A stretch of 64,000 nt of DNA, taken from positions 62,001 through 126,000 of the forward strand of contig NZ_JACHGT010000016.1 of NCBI RefSeq assembly GCF_014202425.1. The letters run 5' to 3'. The notes under the pieces were generated by a model. That model was not told where the DNA came from. It was given only the letters and a program-made list of their open reading frames with translations, and searched no databases. The DNA comes from Phytomonospora endophytica. Its GTDB lineage: Bacteria; Actinomycetota; Actinomycetes; Mycobacteriales; Micromonosporaceae. Shown one piece after another: positions 55,476 through 62,928 of this stretch (position 1 is the stretch's first letter; each line of letters begins with the position of its first letter). A program made the translations under genes and the position numbers.

Positions 55476-56225
55476 ATGAACCGATTCGCGGGCAAGATCG
55501 CACTCATCACCGGCGGCACGAGCGGCATGGGGCTGGCCACGGCCCGGCGCTTCCTCGACGAGGGCGCGTCGGTCGTCATCACCGGACGGTCCCGGGCGGG
55601 GCTCGACAAGGCGGTCGCCGAGCTGGGCGCCGAGCGGGTGACCGCCGTCGTCGCCGACACGTCCGACCTCGACGACATCGACCGGCTCATGTCGGTGATC
55701 ACCGAGGAGCACGGCCGGATCGACGTGCTGTTCGCCAACGCCGGTGTCGGCGGCTTCGCGAACTTCGCCGAGGTCACGCCGGAGTTCTTCGACGAGGTCG
55801 TCGGCGTGAACTTCAAAGGGCTCTTCTTCACCGTGCAGAAGGCCGTGGCGCTCATGGGCACCGGGAGCTCGATCGTCCTGAACTCGTCGTGGACGATCAA
55901 CCGGGGCATGTCGATCGCGACGGTGTACTCGGCGACGAAGGCGGCCGTGCACAACCTGGCGCGGACGCTGTCGGCCGACCTCGGTCCGCGCGGGATCCGC
56001 GTCAACTCGATCAGCCCCGGCTACATCGCCACCCGCATGGCCGCCGAGGCCATGGACGACGAGACGCGCGCGGCGGCCGCCGCCGAGACCGTCTCGGGCC
56101 GACTCGGGACGAGCGAGGAGATCGCGGGGACGGTGGCGTTCCTGGCGAGCGCCGACGCGGCCTACGTGAACGGGCAGGACCTGATCGTCGACGGCGGGTT
56201 GGTGGGGGCGATTCCGGTGGGGTGA
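55476..56225 (+). CDS. Short-chain dehydrogenase/reductase
   Basis: A 249-residue classical SDR. The cofactor loop LITGGTSGMGLATA, NAGVGG, active-site Ser in IVLNSSWTIN, Tyr-x-x-x-Lys in VYSATKAAVHNLA and the C-terminal ISPGYIATRM and GQDLIVDGGLVGA are all normal. It reduces ketones or oxidises alcohols with NAD(P); the substrate is unknown. Downstream of the MmyB-type regulator gene at 54587. A 13 bp hairpin terminator follows. Confidence 0.9.
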   Translation: MNRFAGKIALITGGTSGMGLATARRFLDEGASVVITGRSRAGLDKAVAELGAERVTAVVADTSDLDDIDRLMSVITEEHGRIDVLFANAGVGGFANFAEVTPEFFDEVVGVNFKGLFFTVQKAVALMGTGSSIVLNSSWTINRGMSIATVYSATKAAVHNLARTLSADLGPRGIRVNSISPGYIATRMAAEAMDDETRAAAAAETVSGRLGTSEEIAGTVAFLASADAAYVNGQDLIVDGGLVGAIPVG

Positions 56226-56238
56226 CGGGGGACCCCAC

Positions 56239-56268
56239 GATCCCGGCGCCCTCGCGGGCGCCGGGATC
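56239..56268. terminator. Bidirectional terminator between SDR and chaplin genes
   Basis: GATCCCGGCGCCC (56239-56251) pairs over 13 bp with 56256-56268 around a TCGC loop. It serves the rightward SDR gene and the leftward chaplin gene. Confidence 0.8.
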
Positions 56269-56293
56269 CGGTGGTGGTGGTGCGGATGTTGGT

Positions 56294-57331
56294 CTAACTC
56301 ACGGCCGTGGCGCCGCCGAGGCTGGCGGCGCCGGCCGTGCTGCCCAGTCCGATCACGAGGCCCTCGACATTCGACGGACCCTGGAGCGGGACGAGCAGTT
56401 CGTCGCCTTCGCCGAGGAGGTGATTCCCTTCGGAGACCAGGCTGGGGAGGACGTCGGCCCGCTCAGACGAAGCGGCCGACTGGTGCACGGATCCCGCGGC
56501 CGACTTCTCGCCGGATCCACCGAGCAGAGGCAGGTTCGCGGCGGGCGCGACCTGTGGCAGGGCATTGGCGCGGGGCGCCGTGCCCATGGTGTGGAAGTCG
56601 CCGTCTCCTTCGCAGTCGGCGCTGGCGTCGCCCAGTGCGGCGACGGCGTTGCCGCAGACGTTGACCGGCACCTGTACCGGTACGGCGAACTGGTCGCCGT
56701 TGCCGACACCGTGGTTGTCGCCGGTGCTCATTCCGACGGTCGCGCCCCTCGTGGCCGTGGCCGAACCCGCGCAGCTCGCGTGGGCGTTGCCGAGGCCGGA
56801 GACGGCGATGCCGCAGACGTTCACCGGTACCTGAATCGGGGCGAGCAACTGGGTCCCGTTGAGGATGCCCTCGTTGTCGCGAGTGTCCATTGTGGGCGTC
56901 ACGGTCTCGGCGCCGGTGCCGAGGACGGCGTCGGCCGAGCCGGCGCAGGCGGCGTGCGCGGTTCCGAAGGCCGTCGCGGCGATGCCGCAGGCGTTCACCG
57001 GAACCTGTGCGGGCGCCTGGATCTGCAGTCCGTTGACGATCCCCGCGTTGTCGTTCGAGTGCATGTCGGCGATGCCGCCGGGCCCGATCAGGGCCCGCGC
57101 TCCGCCGTCGGGAGAGCATTCGGCGGTGGCCTCGCCACCGACGTTGAGGTGATCTCCGCAGAGATCCAGCGGCGCCTGCAGCGGCAGGAGGACCTGTCCG
57201 CCGTCGACGCCCGTGCTGTTCTCACTCGTGACCAGCTCGGCGGCCTGGGCGCCGCTCCCGAGGAACAGGAGCAGTCCGGCCGCGAGCGCGCCGGCCCGGG
57301 TGACCGTGCGGGCCCATGTCTTCTTGTTCAT
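56294..57331 (-). CDS. Long chaplin-like protein with four domains and a degenerate fifth
   Basis: A 345-residue exported protein. Signal peptide ARTVTRAGALAAGLLLFLGS, cleavage after AQA near residue 30. Four chaplin-like domains at about 38-72, 94-129, 151-187 and 205-240, with PVNVCGNAVAALG, PVNVCGIAVSGLG and relatives and two Cys each. Residues 300-332 repeat the pattern (GDELLVPLQGPSNVEGLVIG) but the Cys-Gly is Glu-Gly and the second Cys is absent, so this copy cannot form the disulphide. The tail is Gly/Ala-rich with no LAxTG signal. The ATG at 57331 has AAAGGA about 9 bases upstream. Probably separately transcribed from the next chaplin gene because a hairpin lies between. Confidence 0.8.
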   Translation of the reverse strand: MNKKTWARTVTRAGALAAGLLLFLGSGAQAAELVTSENSTGVDGGQVLLPLQAPLDLCGDHLNVGGEATAECSPDGGARALIGPGGIADMHSNDNAGIVNGLQIQAPAQVPVNACGIAATAFGTAHAACAGSADAVLGTGAETVTPTMDTRDNEGILNGTQLLAPIQVPVNVCGIAVSGLGNAHASCAGSATATRGATVGMSTGDNHGVGNGDQFAVPVQVPVNVCGNAVAALGDASADCEGDGDFHTMGTAPRANALPQVAPAANLPLLGGSGEKSAAGSVHQSAASSERADVLPSLVSEGNHLLGEGDELLVPLQGPSNVEGLVIGLGSTAGAASLGGATAVS

Positions 57332-57372
57332 GGACGCCACGTCCTTTCATTCGGCGTATTGCGAAGTGGTGT

Positions 57373-57407
57373 ATCGGGTGGAGACGGAGCTCTCGCCTCC
57401 ACCCGAT
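57373..57407. terminator. Terminator between the two long chaplin genes
   Basis: ATCGGGTGGAG (57373-57383) pairs over 11 bp with 57397-57407 around a 13 base loop, between the stop at 57458 and the start at 57331. Confidence 0.7.
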
Positions 57408-57457
57408 CGGGTTTCACTTCGGTTCGTCCGACCCCGTTGCGTGGTTGGGGTGCTGGA

Positions 57458-58330
57458 CTAGCCGAGCAGGCCGGTCAGCGAGTCGAGCCCGGCGCCGGAG
57501 GCGGCGGTGCGCGTCGCGGGAGCCGAGGTGCTGGCCTTGGTGGCGGCCGGGTCGTGGTCCGAGCCGGACTGCGCCGACGCGTTGCCCTTGCAGCCGGCGG
57601 CGGTCGCGCCGAGCACGGCCACCGAGTTGCCGCACGCGGTGATGGGCGCCTGGACGCCCGCGCCGACCTGGTTGCCGTTCAGCAGACCGAAGTTGTCGCT
57701 GGTGTACATGTTCGGCGTCAGCGAGGGCTTGGAGACCGCGTGCACCGATCCGTCGCAGCCCGCGTCGGCGGTGCCGCCCACGGCCGCGGCGTTGCCGCAG
57801 ACCGAGATCGGGGCCTGGACGATGCCGGCGACCTGGTTGCCGTTGCCCGCGCCGTAGTTGCCGTAGGTGATCAGGTCGTAGGTGCGACCCGCCTCGACGG
57901 GAGCCGACTCGGTCACGGTGCGCTTGCCGAGGTTGGCGTCCGCGCGGCCGGAGCAGCCGGCGGTGCTGGCGCCCAGCAGGCTGGCGGCGTTGCCGCAGCC
58001 GGTGATCGGGGCCTGGACGGTCGCCGCGGCCTGGTTGCCGTTCAGCAGGCCGTAGTTGTCCGAGGTCCACAGGTTGTTGAGGGCGTCGGCGGTGATGTCG
58101 GCGGAGGTGTCCCCGTCGCACCACGCGGACGAGGTGCCCCCGGCGGCGGCGGCGTTGCCGCAGATGGTGATCGGCGCCTGCGCGGCGGCGACGGCCTGGT
58201 TGCCGTTGCCCGCGCCGTAGTTACCGGTGGTGCCGAGGTCGGCGGCCGAAGCGGCGCCACCCGTCAGCAGGAGGAAACCGGCGGCGAGGATCCCGGTGCG
58301 GACGACCTTGCGAGCGAGACTCTTCTTCAT
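57458..58330 (-). CDS. Chaplin-like protein with four domains in A-B-A-B order
   Basis: A 290-residue exported protein. Signal peptide KSLARKVVRTGILAAGFLLL, cleavage after ASA near residue 29. Four chaplin domains at about 36-72, 91-127, 156-192 and 212-248. Domains 1 and 3 start GNYGAGNGNQ and domains 2 and 4 start DNYGLLNGNQ or DNFGLLNGNQ, so the protein looks like a duplicated two-domain unit of the same kind as the chaplin at 52981. Each domain has APIT-x-CGN and a second Cys about 14 residues later. The C-terminal tail is Ser/Thr/Ala-rich. No sortase signal. The ATG at 58330 follows AGGAAGGCACG. Confidence 0.85.
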   Translation of the reverse strand: MKKSLARKVVRTGILAAGFLLLTGGAASAADLGTTGNYGAGNGNQAVAAAQAPITICGNAAAAGGTSSAWCDGDTSADITADALNNLWTSDNYGLLNGNQAAATVQAPITGCGNAASLLGASTAGCSGRADANLGKRTVTESAPVEAGRTYDLITYGNYGAGNGNQVAGIVQAPISVCGNAAAVGGTADAGCDGSVHAVSKPSLTPNMYTSDNFGLLNGNQVGAGVQAPITACGNSVAVLGATAAGCKGNASAQSGSDHDPAATKASTSAPATRTAASGAGLDSLTGLLG

Positions 58331-58608
58331 GAGAACTACGTGCCTTCCTATAACGGAATTGTTCTGGACCTGCCCGTTCCTGGCGTGAACGAGCCTTTCT
58401 GGCGACTTGCAGCGCGCATTGATAACGGCGAGTTCCAATGGCGACTGGTATTTCCGACTAAGCCTGCTGCTGCCTTTTGTTGGCGAAGCCGAGCGTGCGC
58501 ATACAAGCACGGGTGGCTTTGGCATTCCGCAATGGGAGACGACGCGGTCGCGCTCTTGGCGAACCTTGCGTGGCAGATTGTCGACCCGCGCTTCCCGGCG
58601 GGTCAGGA
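58331..58608. other. Intergenic region upstream of the four-domain chaplin gene
   Basis: A 278 bp noncoding stretch with lower GC near 58350-58480 (for example TTGATAACGG and TATTTCCG). It likely contains the chaplin promoter, but I cannot place boxes with confidence. Confidence 0.3.
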
Positions 58609-59835
58609 CTAATCGGGAGAGACGACCGGGTCGCTGATCCGCTCAGAAGGCAGACCGGCGTTGGCCGTGGCCGGCGCGACGCGAGACACCCGCGGGTCGC
58701 CGGCCGTGAGGTTCTGATGCGCGGTGGCCGAGCCACCGTCGTGCAGGGTGACTCCGGCACCGCCGGAAAGTGCACCACCGGTGATGTGCCCCAGGTCAGG
58801 GCCCATCGGGTACTGCGACGGGAGAGGAGCGAACGGGGCGGCGTGCCCCGTGACGCTGCTCGAGATGACCGCCGCGTCGTGAGACGAGATACTGCGTTCC
58901 ACTCCGGGCCGGTACTCGGCGGAGTACCCGGCCGCGTGGAGAAGAGCCTGCGCAGGGGTGACACGTGGCCTGTTCGCCGCGCCTGAATCCGGACCGATGA
59001 GCGTGCCATCGAGCCGCGACACGAAGGTCCCCAAAGCGTTCCCGGGTAGTGCCGGGACGATCGGTGCGACCTGCGCGAGTGACGCGCTCATGGGGCTGAC
59101 GACCATGGCGACTGGCGCCGTCACCTCATGAAGCACACCGGCCACTGGCTGTGTGACGGCGCCCATGCCACCGGAGTTGACCGTCTCTGCGAGAGGGTCG
59201 ACGACCGGGCGGGCGACACTCGCCAATGGCTCGCTGACCGGTCGCACCAGACCCAGATACGGGTCCAGTGGCGCGGCCGGTGCGGCGACGACACGGCGTA
59301 GCCCGAACGGCTCCACCGTGTCCCCCACGAGCTCGAGCGGCGCGTCACTCGTCTGGACGGCGCCTTCGGTGCTGGTGGGGCTGGTCCGGTCGATCGACCG
59401 GGTGTCTCGGGAGGACTTCCCTTTCTCTTCCGTGCCACGAGCGACGGTGTCCGTAGGGACTCGCGTCCCTCCGTGCTCGCTTCCGCCGTTGCGGACTGAA
59501 CTCGGCGACGACCCCGCACCCGTCCCGGAGGCACCTTCGACAGGCGCGACATCCAAGAGCGGCGAGGCGTACTGGTCCAGCTGGTTCGACTGGGTCGGAT
59601 TTGCGGCCTGCACCGACTTTGCGGCCTCGCCGAGCGAGGATGTCGTCATTGGTGCGAGGTCGTAAGCGGACGAGTCGTCCAGAACGGCGGCGTGGGCGGA
59701 CGCGGCACCGAGGCACCAGGCCGCACCCGCCAGGCCCGCGACCACCAGACCGCGCAGCATGCCGCGCGCGGGGAACCGACGGAGCAGCCCGGTGGCGCGA
59801 CGAACGTCGCGACCCCTTCGGCTGGTCACCGCCAC
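58609..59835 (-). CDS. Large secreted low-complexity protein next to chaplins
   Basis: A 408-residue exported protein. N-terminal basic region and signal helix (MLRGLVVAGLAGAAWCLGAA, cleavage after SAHA near residue 49). The mature part is Ser/Thr/Ala/Pro/Val-rich with loose repeats built on PV-x-P (LVRPVSEPLASVARPVVDPL-AETV) and a C-terminal Gly-rich region with QYPMGPDLGHITGGALSGGA. No Cys beyond the signal region, no catalytic motif and no LPxTG/LAxTG. Its place beside the chaplins and surface-type composition suggest a hyphal or spore surface role. A 22 bp operator-like palindrome lies upstream. Confidence 0.65.
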   Translation of the reverse strand: MAVTSRRGRDVRRATGLLRRFPARGMLRGLVVAGLAGAAWCLGAASAHAAVLDDSSAYDLAPMTTSSLGEAAKSVQAANPTQSNQLDQYASPLLDVAPVEGASGTGAGSSPSSVRNGGSEHGGTRVPTDTVARGTEEKGKSSRDTRSIDRTSPTSTEGAVQTSDAPLELVGDTVEPFGLRRVVAAPAAPLDPYLGLVRPVSEPLASVARPVVDPLAETVNSGGMGAVTQPVAGVLHEVTAPVAMVVSPMSASLAQVAPIVPALPGNALGTFVSRLDGTLIGPDSGAANRPRVTPAQALLHAAGYSAEYRPGVERSISSHDAAVISSSVTGHAAPFAPLPSQYPMGPDLGHITGGALSGGAGVTLHDGGSATAHQNLTAGDPRVSRVAPATANAGLPSERISDPVVSPD

Positions 59836-59866
59836 AATGGTTCCCTTCGTGGTCTACGGGCTGGGT

Positions 59867-59888
59867 CCGATGGAGGTTAATCCATCGG
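59867..59888. promoter_or_regulatory. Palindrome CCGATGGA-N6-TCCATCGG
   Basis: A perfect 8 bp inverted repeat, 32 bases upstream of the start of the secreted protein gene (59835, minus strand). It spans the expected promoter region and is a good operator candidate. Confidence 0.5.
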
Positions 59889-59937
59889 CACTCAGTGTAA
59901 TCAACGAAGGGGTCGCGGATAGGTCACGCCCCGCCGC

Positions 59938-59960
59938 GACAATTTCTTGGAAAAATTGTC
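59938..59960. terminator. AT-rich hairpin after the HMG-CoA lyase gene
   Basis: GACAATTT (59938-59945) pairs with AAATTGTC (59953-59960) around a seven-base loop. It starts 7 bases after the lyase stop on the minus strand. AT-rich hairpins are rare in this region; it could instead be a protein-binding palindrome for the next gene. Confidence 0.45.
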
Positions 59961-59966
59961 CTCACG

Positions 59967-60878
59967 CTATTCGGGGAGTCGCGGGCCCGCACGGAGCACG
60001 CCGCTGGGCAGTTCCCGTCCGACAATGTCCTGAGCCAGTTTCGCGGCTTCGAGCAATGCGTGGAGATTGACGCCCGTCGCTATTCCCATGTCTTCGAGCA
60101 TGTGCACGACTTCCTCACTGGCGACGTTCCCCGTCGCGCCCGGCGCGTAGGGGCACCCGCCGAGGCCGCCGACGCTGGCGTCGAACTCGGTGACGCCGTA
60201 GTCGAGCGCCGTGAGGATGTTGGCCAGGGCGGTACCGCGCGTGTTGTGGAAGTGCAGAAGGAGAGGTACGTCGGCGTGCACGCTCCGGACCCGGTCGAGC
60301 AGCTCGGCGACGCGGCGGGGCGTGCCCATGCCGGTGGTGTCACCGAAGGAGACGCGGTCGGCTCCGTCGGCGACCACCCGGTCGACGATCGCGGCCACGC
60401 GCGCGGGATCGACGTCGCCCTCGTAGGGGCAGCCGAAGCTCGTCGAGATGATCACCTCGGCCGAGGCGTTCTCCTTGTGCAGCAGGGAGATCAGCCCGGT
60501 GATGTCGTCGAGGGACTCCTCGGTGGAGCGGTTGACGTTCTTCTGGTTGTGCGTGTTCGACGCCGACACGACGACCTCGACCTCGGTGAAACCCGCCTCC
60601 AGCGCGCGATGCGCGCCCTTGGTGTTGGGCACCAGCGCCGAATAGCGCACGTCGGGGTTCTTCTTCGCCCGTGCCCACACCTCGGCGGCGTCGGCCATCT
60701 GCGGGATCGCGCGCGGGTGCACGAAACTCACGGCCTCGATGCGCCCGACACCGGTCTGCGACAACGCGTCCAGCAGGCGCACCTTGTCGTCGGTGGAGAC
60801 CGGGTCCTCGTTCTGCAGGCCGTCGCGCGGCCCGACCTCGCGCAACGAGACCTCACTGGGCAGTGCGGAGAAGTTCAT
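59967..60878 (-). CDS. Hydroxymethylglutaryl-CoA lyase-type enzyme
   Basis: A 303-residue TIM-barrel lyase that splits HMG-CoA to acetyl-CoA and acetoacetate, the last step of leucine breakdown. The motifs are SLREVGPRDGLQNE with the catalytic Arg/Asp, RIEAVSFVHPRAIPQMADA, FGCPYEGDVDP, HFHNTRGTALANI and the Cys-loop signature GGLGGCPYAPGATGNVASEE. The ATG at 60878 overlaps the biotin carboxylase stop by four bases (ATGA), so they are translationally coupled. Supports a methylcrotonyl-CoA function for the carboxylase subunits. Confidence 0.92.
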   Translation of the reverse strand: MNFSALPSEVSLREVGPRDGLQNEDPVSTDDKVRLLDALSQTGVGRIEAVSFVHPRAIPQMADAAEVWARAKKNPDVRYSALVPNTKGAHRALEAGFTEVEVVVSASNTHNQKNVNRSTEESLDDITGLISLLHKENASAEVIISTSFGCPYEGDVDPARVAAIVDRVVADGADRVSFGDTTGMGTPRRVAELLDRVRSVHADVPLLLHFHNTRGTALANILTALDYGVTEFDASVGGLGGCPYAPGATGNVASEEVVHMLEDMGIATGVNLHALLEAAKLAQDIVGRELPSGVLRAGPRLPE

Positions 60879-62206
60879 CGCATCCTCCCGACGATGCCGG
60901 TGTCGTAGGTCCCGCCGGTGAACTCCTCGTTGTCGAGCAGTTCCAGGAAGAACGGCAGGTTCTGCTTCGGGCCCGCGATCGCGAACTCCGACAGGGCCGC
61001 GCGCGCCCGCTCGATCGCGGTCGCGCGGTCGGGACCGCTGACGATCAGCTTCGCCATCAGCGAGTCGTAGAAGCGCGGCACCGTATTGCCCCGCGCGTAA
61101 CCGGAGTCGACGCGCACACCCCTGCCCTGCGGCTCGGTCCACTCCGTGATCACGCCCGGCCCGGGCAGGAAACGCTTGGGATCCTCGGCGTTGACCCGGA
61201 ACTCGATCGCGTGCCCGGCCGGCGCCGGATCGTTGATCTTCGGATCCTCGCCCGCCGCGACCTTCAGCTGCGCGGCCACCAGGTCGACGCCGTACACGGT
61301 CTCGGTGATCGGGTGCTCCACCTGCAGGCGCGTGTTCATCTCCAGGAAGAAGAAGTCACGGGTGTCGGCGTCCAGCAGGAACTCCACGGTGCCCGCGTTC
61401 TGGTACGACACCGCCTCGCCGGCGCGGCGGGCCGCGTCGAGGAAACGCGCCCGCAGCTCCGGATCCAGCGCCGGGCTCGGCGTCTCCTCGACCAGCTTCT
61501 GGTTACGCCGCTGCACCGAGCACTCGCGCTCACCGAGGGTGAGGACGCGGCCGTCGGCGAGGCCGAGGATCTGCACCTCGATGTGGCGCACGCGCGGGTA
61601 GAAGCGCTCGATGAGCACGTCGCCGGAACCGAAGAGGCGTTCGGCGACGCCCTGGATCTGGGCGAGAACCTTCGGCAGGGCCTCGGCGTCGTCGGCGACG
61701 GCCATGCCCATGCCGCCGCCGCCCGCGGCGGCCTTGACCATGACGGGGTAACCGATCTCGGCGGCGCGGGCCGTGGCGGCCTCGGCGTCGGCGACGGGTT
61801 CACCCGTGCCGGGCGCGACGGGGACGCCGGCGGCGGCCATGATGTTGCGCGCGTTGATCTTGTCGCCCATCGCGGCGATGGCGTCCGGACCGGGACCGAC
61901 CCAGATGAGCCCGGCCGCGGTGACCGCGCGCGCGAAGTCGGGGTTCTCCGAGCCGAAGCCGTAACCGGGGTGGATCGCGGCCGCACCGGTCTGCTCGGCC
62001 GCGGTCAGGATCGCGTCGACGTTGCGATACGAGAGGGCCGGATCCGCCGGTCCGATGTGGACGGACTCGTCGGCCTCCTTGACGTAGGGCAAGTCCGCGT
62101 CGGCCTCGGAGTGGACCGCGACGGTGCGGATTCCGAGCTTGTTGGCGGTCTTGATGATCCGGCGGGCGATCTCGCCCCGGTTGGCGATGAGCAGCGACTC
62201 GAACAC
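60875..62206 (-). CDS. Biotin carboxylase subunit (ATP-grasp) without a carrier domain
   Basis: A 443-residue biotin carboxylase. The motifs are SLLIANRGEIARRIIKTANK, AIHPGYGFGSENPDFARA, the ATP-grasp glycine loop MVKAAAGGGGMGMAV, ERFYPRVRHIEVQILG, CSVQRRNQKLVEETPS and FFLEMNTRLQVEHPITETVY. It ends at IVGRMR directly after the carboxylase domain: there is no biotin carrier domain and no AMKM motif, unlike most alpha subunits of methylcrotonyl-CoA carboxylase. The carrier must come from another gene. The first gene of an operon with the HMG-CoA lyase. A TetR-like palindrome overlaps the upstream TetR stop codon, 11 bases before the ATG. Confidence 0.92.
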   Translation of the reverse strand: MFESLLIANRGEIARRIIKTANKLGIRTVAVHSEADADLPYVKEADESVHIGPADPALSYRNVDAILTAAEQTGAAAIHPGYGFGSENPDFARAVTAAGLIWVGPGPDAIAAMGDKINARNIMAAAGVPVAPGTGEPVADAEAATARAAEIGYPVMVKAAAGGGGMGMAVADDAEALPKVLAQIQGVAERLFGSGDVLIERFYPRVRHIEVQILGLADGRVLTLGERECSVQRRNQKLVEETPSPALDPELRARFLDAARRAGEAVSYQNAGTVEFLLDADTRDFFFLEMNTRLQVEHPITETVYGVDLVAAQLKVAAGEDPKINDPAPAGHAIEFRVNAEDPKRFLPGPGVITEWTEPQGRGVRVDSGYARGNTVPRFYDSLMAKLIVSGPDRATAIERARAALSEFAIAGPKQNLPFFLELLDNEEFTGGTYDTGIVGRMR

Positions 62207-62216
62207 GCCCCCACCT

Positions 62217-62228
62217 TAACGGTCGTTA
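62217..62228. promoter_or_regulatory. TetR-type operator TAACG-GT-CGTTA before the biotin carboxylase gene
   Basis: Same core and same CC/GG flanks as the site at 52871-52882. It begins 10 bases upstream of the biotin carboxylase ATG (minus strand) and contains the TAA stop of the TetR gene. Confidence 0.7.
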
Positions 62229-62837
62229 GGTCGTCCCCGCCAGTGCTCCCAGGGTCGCCTCGCGGAGCAGGCGTGCGATGTCGGCGCGGCCGGAGTGGTC
62301 CCCGGCGCCACGCTGGGTGAAGTAGGGCGTGGAGTTCATCAGGCCGAAGGCCGCGTGAGCCAGCACACGCGCCTGTTCCTGGCTCAGCTCGGAGCGCAGC
62401 GCGACCAGGACGGTCACCCACTCCTCGACGTACTGGCGCTGAAGCATGCGGATCTCGCGGCGCGACTCGTCGGGAAGCCGGTCGAGTTCGTGCACGTGGA
62501 GGGCGATGACGGCCGGATTCGACAGGGCGAACTCGACGTGGAACTCGACCAGCGCGTGCAGGGCCGCGCGCGGGTCGTCGGGGTTGGCCTCGACGCGCTT
62601 GCGGCCCCCGTTGAGCAGGCGCTGGCTGACCGGGCGCAGGGCGGCCACGAGCATGGCCTCCTTGCCCTTGAAGTGGTGGTAGAGGGCGGGGCCGGTGACG
62701 TCGACGGCGCGGCCGATGTCGTCCATGGAGACGCCGTGGTAGCCGCGGGTGGCGAACATGCGGACGGCGACTTCCAGGATCTCGTCGCGCCGGGTCCGCA
62801 CGGGGGCGGCTCCGGTGTCGGTGGGAGTGCTGCTCAT
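62226..62837 (-). CDS. TetR-family regulator, probable repressor of the carboxylase operons
   Basis: A 203-residue TetR protein. HTH: RRDEILEVAVRMFATRGYHG, VSMDDIGRAVDVTGPALYHH-FKGKEAML. The ligand domain has a long helical run (RKRVEANPDDPRAALHALVE, VIALHVHELDRLPDESRREI) typical of regulators of acyl-CoA metabolism. The ATG at 62837 is preferred for the family start; upstream in-frame starts cross the operator. Its stop codon lies inside the operator of the next operon, 19 bases from the biotin carboxylase ATG. A related palindrome lies upstream of itself, indicating autoregulation. The inducer is probably an acyl-CoA. Confidence 0.9.
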   Translation of the reverse strand: MSSTPTDTGAAPVRTRRDEILEVAVRMFATRGYHGVSMDDIGRAVDVTGPALYHHFKGKEAMLVAALRPVSQRLLNGGRKRVEANPDDPRAALHALVEFHVEFALSNPAVIALHVHELDRLPDESRREIRMLQRQYVEEWVTVLVALRSELSQEQARVLAHAAFGLMNSTPYFTQRGAGDHSGRADIARLLREATLGALAGTT

Positions 62838-62870
62838 TCGGACGAGATTAGCCCTGTCCGGATTGCGGAC

Positions 62871-62884
62871 TGAACGGTCGTTCA
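62871..62884. promoter_or_regulatory. TetR-type operator TGAACG-GT-CGTTCA before the TetR gene
   Basis: A perfect 6 bp inverted repeat with a two-base spacer, sharing the AACG-N2-CGTT core with the two carboxylase-operon sites. It is 34 bases upstream of the TetR ATG. Confidence 0.65.
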
Positions 62885-62892
62885 CCTAGTGG

Positions 62893-62924
62893 GACGTGCG
62901 CCGCCGGGAAAGGCGGCGCACGTC
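62893..62924. terminator. Terminator after the MMPL transporter gene
   Basis: GACGTGCGCCGCC (62893-62905) pairs over 13 bp with 62912-62924 around a GGGAAA loop, 5 bases beyond the transporter stop on the minus strand. Confidence 0.8.
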
Positions 62925-62928
62925 ACGC

